From CAZKMQ01 sp964554065 (GTDB lineage Bacteria > Patescibacteriota > Patescibacteriia > Magasanikbacterales > JBBTQS01), in assembly GCA_964554065.1 (NCBI GenBank), contig CAZKMQ010000039.1, positions 1-8,172 on the forward strand: a stretch of DNA of 8,172 bases, written 5' to 3'. Made by a program: the position numbers and the translations under genes. The notes beneath the pieces are model-generated. The model was not told where the DNA came from, made no database searches, and saw only the letters and a program-made list of their open reading frames with translations. Numbering within the stretch: the first letter of the stretch is position 1; every line of letters starts with the position of its first letter. This document shows positions 5,294 to 8,172 of this stretch, piece by piece.

Positions 5294-5358
5294 AAAGCTT
5301 TGAGAAATATACAACATCTTTTTTGGTTGTGGAATGTCATCTCAAAGCTTTTTCTTTT
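5294..5358. terminator. Long terminator after the acyltransferase gene
   Basis: AAAGCTTTGAGA (5294-5305) pairs perfectly with TCTCAAAGCTTT (5340-5351), followed by TTCTTTTT. Inside, ACAAC (5311-5315) pairs with GTTGT (5326-5330). The mirror A's make it potentially bidirectional. The -35 of the next gene begins directly in its T tail. Confidence 0.8.
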
Positions 5359-5385
5359 TGCCAAAACCACATAAATTGCTATACT
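5358..5385 (+). promoter_or_regulatory. Promoter of the glycosyltransferase gene, almost no 5' UTR
   Basis: TTGCCA at 5358-5363, 16-bp spacer, TG-C-TATACT extended -10 at 5377-5385. A start six to nine bases downstream falls at 5392-5395, at or within three bases of the ATG at 5395, so the mRNA would be leaderless or nearly so; no Shine-Dalgarno is present. Confidence 0.7.
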
Positions 5386-5394
5386 TTCAGCACT

Positions 5395-6108
5395 ATGTAT
5401 GACTACGCTGTAATCATTCCATGTTTTAATGAATCGCAAATTTTGCCGCAGACCTACGCGGCTATTGTTAATTTTTTTCAAAAAGAAAACTGGCGCAACA
5501 CACAAATCGCCGTGGTGTTTGTAAATGATGGAAGTGAGGATGATTCACATGCAGTTATTCGTGGTTTTCCACAACAGCCGGATGAACATTTGCGAGTAGC
5601 GGCGTTGTCGTATCAAAAAAATAAGGGAAAGGGATTTGCAATTCGCCATGCAGTTCGAACGGTTCGCGCGCAACATTATGCATTTATTGACGCGGATTTG
5701 GTTTTTCCGTTGGAAACTTTGGAGCAAATGTACACCGCACTTCAAGCTGATACGAATTTAGTTATTGGCCAGCGTAAATCTGCAGATCATCCATCGTTCT
5801 ACGCGCGATTTCGTTCATTTGTTTCGCGCAAGTTGCAGCGGTTTGTTGCGGCAGTTGTAGGAGTTGGTTTTATTGATACACAATGTGGGGTCAAAGCTTT
5901 TGATAAAAAAATAGCCGAAGACGTTTTTCCACAACTACAAGAAGATCGCTTTGCTTTTGATGTTGAACTTATATTAGCTGCGCGCAAAAACGACCATCGT
6001 ATTGCACCGCATCCAGTTACGTTTAGCTACAATCTAAACTCAAGTGTTACCACTAAGGACGGCTTGCAATACATTGTTGATATTTTGAAACTTTCCCGTC
6101 GAAAATAG
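5395..6108 (+). CDS. GT2 family glycosyltransferase, dolichyl-phosphate glucose synthase type
   Basis: The 237-aa protein is a complete GT-A fold of family 2. YAVIIPCFNES (4-14) is the first strand and nucleotide loop. VNDGSEDDS (43-51) is the typical NDGS motif. KNKGKGFAI (75-83) binds the donor. DADL (99-102) is the metal-binding DXD-like site. GFIDTQCGVKAF (158-169) and RFAFDVEL (185-192) are the signature of the DPG-synthase subgroup, which moves glucose or a related sugar from a nucleotide sugar to a polyprenyl phosphate at the inner membrane face. There is no membrane segment. Lipid-linked sugars made this way usually feed glycosylation of surface polymers or proteins. I chose ATG 5395 because the frame upstream crosses the terminator and promoter, and only this start leaves the GT2 N-terminal strand intact. 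The transporter gene starts 26 bases after the stop but has its own promoter. Confidence 0.9.
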   Translation: MYDYAVIIPCFNESQILPQTYAAIVNFFQKENWRNTQIAVVFVNDGSEDDSHAVIRGFPQQPDEHLRVAALSYQKNKGKGFAIRHAVRTVRAQHYAFIDADLVFPLETLEQMYTALQADTNLVIGQRKSADHPSFYARFRSFVSRKLQRFVAAVVGVGFIDTQCGVKAFDKKIAEDVFPQLQEDRFAFDVELILAARKNDHRIAPHPVTFSYNLNSSVTTKDGLQYIVDILKLSRRK

Positions 6109-6127
6109 CACGAAGCTGTGGTATAAT
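6099..6127 (+). promoter_or_regulatory. Promoter giving a leaderless transporter mRNA
   Basis: Perfect TATAAT at 6122-6127 with the TG extension at 6119-6120 and a -35-like TCGAAA at 6099-6104 (17-bp spacer), overlapping the end of the glycosyltransferase gene. The ATG of the next gene is at 6134, seven bases after the -10, which is exactly where transcription should start. Confidence 0.75.
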
Positions 6128-6133
6128 TGCGCC

Positions 6134-7324
6134 ATGCAACTTTTTCATACGTACCACCAAAATAAATTGCACAAACTCATGCATTCCGAGTTTTGGTTGT
6201 TTGAGTCCTCAGTTTGGCTGCATGTTTTTGCGCGTTCATTGATAGCAGTATTTATTCCTGTGCTATTTCTGCTCAATGGTTTATCACTTGGCGACGTTGT
6301 TTTGTTCTATTTCATGTACTGTTTAATTGATGTGCCGTTTAATTTTGTGGCGCGTGCATTATTACAAAAAATTGGTGCACGCTGGGTAATTATGCTTGGG
6401 ACAATAGCTCTTATTGTCTTTTTTGTTTTGTTTTACCAGTTGAACTTTACCCCATGGATGCTGTTCTGGTTGGCGTTTGCAAGCGCGGTGTATGACACGT
6501 TCTATTGGGTGGGGCACATATATGTATTTATTGAAAGCAATAATACCAATAAGCGCAGTTCTGGAAAAAGCACAAGTATCTTCTATATCGTTCGCATGCT
6601 TGCAGGTATTGCAGCACCAATTATTGGTGCGTTGATTTTGATTTTTGTGAGCGAGCATGTGCTTATTACAATTAGTATTGCTGTGTTGCTTTTGTCTATG
6701 GTGCCGTTATATAAGATGAAGCACATGCACAATAAGCCTATTAAGCCAGGAATTCCATTTAAGAAATTTTTTAAAGAAAAAATTGAAAAGCGAAGTTATC
6801 TTTCGATGTCATTATTTTCATTGCATAACTCAGCTGAGGGAGTATTCTGGCCGTTATTTATCTTCACGGTATTTGGCACGATCGAGTCTGTGGCATATTT
6901 GCCTGTAATTGTTTCAATCACAACGGTATTGTTCACGTACTTTGCTGGAAATATTAAAAAAGGCGATAGAAGTAAGATGATAGCAATTGGTGCAGTGCTT
7001 ATTGCCATGACATGGTTGTCGCGGTTCACAACAGATAATCAAATATATTACTATGTAAGCGTTTTCCTAATTGGTTTGTTTAGCATTTTGATCGCTGTTC
7101 CTCTTGATAGTGATTTGTTCAGTCGTGGAAAGAAGCTAGATTCGCTCAATGCCGCGACATATCGTAATACTGCATCCATGGGTGTGAAGTGTTTGTTGTA
7201 TGGTGCGTTGCTAATCTTGCTTAATGTGTTTAATGTTAGCTTTATTATTGCTATTGTTGCGTTATTTGGTTTGCTTTTGCTTAATGCAGCAGCTGTATAT
7301 GGGGGGCGAGCGAGCGAGGGTTGA
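6134..7324 (+). CDS. MFS-like membrane transporter, about 12 helices
   Basis: The 396-aa protein is hydrophobic throughout, with about twelve membrane segments in two sets of six. The first set lies near 30-48, 52-72, 84-102, 107-128, 148-172 and 174-192. After a basic cytoplasmic loop (194-222, Lys-rich) the second set lies near 226-246, 252-272, 281-298, 305-325, 346-365 and 367-388. This layout and length are those of the major facilitator superfamily. The loop between helices 2 and 3 has LLQKIGARW (76-84), a degenerate form of the MFS motif A (G-X3-D-R-X-G-R-R). The substrate cannot be read from sequence; in this context a lipid, sugar or drug is possible. The start is fixed by the TATAAT seven bases before the ATG; there is no room for a Shine-Dalgarno. 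The stop TGA overlaps the -35 of the next gene, and its terminator is probably the hairpin at 7351-7377. Confidence 0.8.
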   Translation: MQLFHTYHQNKLHKLMHSEFWLFESSVWLHVFARSLIAVFIPVLFLLNGLSLGDVVLFYFMYCLIDVPFNFVARALLQKIGARWVIMLGTIALIVFFVLFYQLNFTPWMLFWLAFASAVYDTFYWVGHIYVFIESNNTNKRSSGKSTSIFYIVRMLAGIAAPIIGALILIFVSEHVLITISIAVLLLSMVPLYKMKHMHNKPIKPGIPFKKFFKEKIEKRSYLSMSLFSLHNSAEGVFWPLFIFTVFGTIESVAYLPVIVSITTVLFTYFAGNIKKGDRSKMIAIGAVLIAMTWLSRFTTDNQIYYYVSVFLIGLFSILIAVPLDSDLFSRGKKLDSLNAATYRNTASMGVKCLLYGALLILLNVFNVSFIIAIVALFGLLLLNAAAVYGGRASEG

Positions 7325-7349
7325 CAAAATCGATTATCTGTGCTATTAT
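7321..7349 (+). promoter_or_regulatory. Consensus promoter overlapping the transporter stop codon
   Basis: TTGACA at 7321-7326 contains the transporter TGA stop (7322-7324). After a 17-bp spacer comes the extended -10 TGC-TATTAT (7341-7349). The predicted start is 7355-7357. The same TTGACAAAATC and TGTGCTAT blocks occur in the promoter at 3807. Confidence 0.85.
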
Positions 7350-7350
7350 G

Positions 7351-7377
7351 CCTCGTCAGTTTGAACGAGGTTTTTTT
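7351..7377 (+). terminator. Terminator hairpin straddling the next gene's start site
   Basis: CCTCGT (7351-7356), 8-base loop, ACGAGG (7365-7370), then seven T's. It should end readthrough transcripts from the transporter gene. A transcript begun at the adjacent promoter would start at about 7355-7357 and so lack most of the left arm, and would escape it. Confidence 0.7.
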
Positions 7378-7384
7378 GACCTCG
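7366..7384 (+). promoter_or_regulatory. Alternative 5' UTR hairpin in the basic-protein mRNA
   Basis: CGAGGT (7366-7371) can pair with ACCTCG (7379-7384) across a U-rich 7-base loop. It uses the right arm of the terminator hairpin, so the two are mutually exclusive. In mRNAs from the local promoter it would be the first stable structure at the 5' end. Confidence 0.5.
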
Positions 7385-7419
7385 GGCTGGCGTGCAACAA
7401 GTACCTTCAGGAGGGAAAC

Positions 7420-7710
7420 ATGCCCAACGGAAAAAGAGGAACGTACCAAGATCACATCGCCAGACGCAAGGCTCTGAAGCGTAAGGCGAGCAAGAGCAAC
7501 TCCGGTCGACTCGAGTGGGTCGGAGGAGTCCTCTACAACATGGACAGTCCCCGCGATGAGAACGGTGTTCCGAGTCGCGTCTCGGACATCCCCGTGGTGA
7601 AAAAGCCTGGTGCCAACTACTCTGAGGCAGAGGCCGGTTGGAAGCAGGGCAAAAAGGTGTCCAAGCGTTCACCGGGCGATGTCAGATACCGTAGCCGGTA
7701 CGGGTACTAG
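7420..7710 (+). CDS. Small basic protein of unknown function, 96 aa
   Basis: ATG 7420 is preceded by AGGAGGG (7409-7415), and an own promoter lies just upstream. An in-frame reading from the promoter region is untranslated leader, not protein. The product is rich in Lys and Arg, especially at 5-30 (ARRKALKRKASK) and 76-93 (KQGKKVSKRS), with a short hydrophobic core LEWVGGVLYN at 31-40 and a Tyr/Arg/Gly tail. It has no membrane segment, so a nucleic-acid- or ribosome-binding role is possible, but I recognise no family. Codon choice is markedly GC-rich (CTC, GTC, TAC, AAC, GAC, CCC) compared with the transporter and rplT on either side, suggesting high expression or recent acquisition. A strong terminator follows. 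It is surely a real gene, from its start and stop signals; function unknown. Confidence 0.75.
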   Translation: MPNGKRGTYQDHIARRKALKRKASKSNSGRLEWVGGVLYNMDSPRDENGVPSRVSDIPVVKKPGANYSEAEAGWKQGKKVSKRSPGDVRYRSRYGY

Positions 7711-7729
7711 GAGGAACATCAGTTAACCA

Positions 7730-7766
7730 AAAACGCCGCCAGTTTAAATACTGAGCGGCGTTTTAA
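7730..7766. terminator. Bidirectional terminator between convergent genes
   Basis: AAAACGCCGC (7730-7739) pairs perfectly with GCGGCGTTTT (7755-7764). CAGT (7740-7743) and ACTG (7750-7753) extend the stem to a 6-base loop around one unpaired A. It has A's on the left and T's on the right, so it works on both strands, ending the basic-protein gene and rplT. Confidence 0.9.
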
Positions 7767-7769
7767 ATT

Positions 7770-8114
7770 TTACTTTACTGCTTCAACTACTTTCTGAAAT
7801 ACATCTGGGTGATCTTTCGCCAAAGTAGATAGTACTTTGCGATCAAGTGCAACAGACTTTTTCTTTAGCGCATCAATGAAAGTGCTGTATGTCATGCCGT
7901 GTTCGCGAACTCCTGCGTTTATACGAGTTGTCCACAAGCGGCGCATTACGCGTTTCTTTTTTTTGCGATCGATATACGCGTGTTGGCCAGCCTTAAGTGT
8001 TGCGGTCTTAGCAAGCTTGATCAGTTTTTTTCTGCCCCATTTGTATCCTTTGGTAGCCTTGAGTATTCGGGCGCGCTTTTTCTGGCGAACCGTACCTCGT
8101 TTAACTCTAGGCAT
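7770..8114 (-). CDS. rplT: Large-subunit ribosomal protein L20
   Basis: The 114-aa protein has the full L20 pattern. MPRVKRGTVRQKKRARILKA is the basic N-terminal tail that threads into 23S rRNA. GYKWGRKK (23-30) follows, then the DRKKKKRVMRRLWTTRINAG block (49-68), and the globular C-terminus with MTYSTFIDALKK (74-85) and LDRKVLSTLA (90-99). L20 is needed early in assembly of the large subunit, and in several bacteria it represses its own operon through an mRNA site. The usual length is about 117. The start ATG overlaps the end of rpmI by eight bases, so translation is coupled; no separate Shine-Dalgarno is visible. Transcription comes from beyond the right edge (usually infC-rpmI-rplT), so autoregulatory structures cannot be assessed here. 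It converges on the 96-aa basic protein gene. Confidence 0.97.
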   Translation of the reverse strand: MPRVKRGTVRQKKRARILKATKGYKWGRKKLIKLAKTATLKAGQHAYIDRKKKKRVMRRLWTTRINAGVREHGMTYSTFIDALKKKSVALDRKVLSTLAKDHPDVFQKVVEAVK

Positions 8115-8172
8115 ATGGAATTGCTTTATTAATCACATCACGCTTTGCTTCGCTCATCTGTCCATCGCGACG
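8107..8172 (-). CDS. rpmI: Ribosomal protein L35, C-terminal end only
   Basis: In the frame ending at TAG (8109-8107), the 21 codons to the window edge encode a basic peptide ending SEAKRDVINKAIPYA. The conserved L35 tail is a short helix followed by Leu/Ile-Pro-Tyr, and the gene lies directly before rplT as in most bacteria, so the call is strong although only about a third of the protein is visible. Its stop codon lies inside rplT, eight bases after the rplT start, in a different frame. The remainder of the gene and the promoter lie to the right of the window. Confidence 0.85.
   Translation of the reverse strand, partial: RRDGQMSEAKRDVINKAIPYA

Noticed and set aside
7351..7384. Riboswitch or attenuator controlling the basic-protein gene
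   Set aside because: Two exclusive hairpins exist, but the predicted start lies inside the first arm, so that hairpin cannot form in the local transcript. No known aptamer is recognised.
1..8172. CRISPR arrays, tRNA genes, insertion sequences, integrases
   Set aside because: No regularly spaced repeats, no cloverleaf or T-arm sequence, and no transposase- or integrase-like protein were seen.

Overview
The window looks like AT-rich chromosomal DNA from a small-genome bacterium, most likely of the Candidate Phyla Radiation (Patescibacteria). This rests on style rather than a marker: compact genes, many proteins without a recognisable family, a lean promoter type (TTGACA, 17 bp, TG-n-TATNNT), and genes that begin at or within a few bases of the predicted transcription start beside others with near-perfect AGGAGG ribosome sites. 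TGA is used as a stop, so recoded Gracilibacteria/SR1 are unlikely. The only universal markers are ribosomal protein L20 (rplT) and the tail of L35 (rpmI), on the minus strand at the right edge. They prove a bacterial chromosome but do not fix the lineage.

Left part (1-3512), all plus strand: a long leader with a promoter-like relic; a 303-aa exported protein of unknown function; its terminator; a spacer with a small, apparently frameshifted reading frame and an 11-bp inverted repeat; a 154-aa multi-pass membrane protein; then a tightly coupled pair (ATGA overlap) of a small P-loop kinase-like protein and an S66 serine peptidase of the MccF/LD-carboxypeptidase family.

Middle (3513-4316) is the most interesting part: about 800 bases with no conventional gene but two complete transcription units. 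The first has a consensus promoter, a long 5' hairpin, a perfect Shine-Dalgarno, a 13-codon ORF and a strong terminator whose stem contains the stop codon. The second has a consensus promoter, about 410 nt dense in helices (including a GAAA tetraloop hairpin and a multibranched 3' domain), and a 12-bp perfect terminator. I cannot match the second to tmRNA, RNase P RNA, SRP RNA or 6S RNA; it is a candidate undescribed structured RNA. A third promoter right after it drives a PlsC-like acyltransferase.

Right part (4317-8172): the membrane acyltransferase (lipid synthesis), a bidirectional terminator, a GT2 glycosyltransferase of the dolichyl-phosphate-glucose-synthase type and a 12-helix MFS-like transporter. 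The last two each have their own promoter and essentially no 5' UTR. A promoter overlapping the transporter's stop codon, with a terminator hairpin that straddles the new start site, drives a 96-aa basic protein with GC-rich codon use unlike its neighbours. A bidirectional terminator separates it from the convergent rpmI-rplT operon. The acyltransferase, glycosyltransferase and transporter fit an envelope/lipid theme, but each has its own promoter, so they are neighbours rather than one operon.
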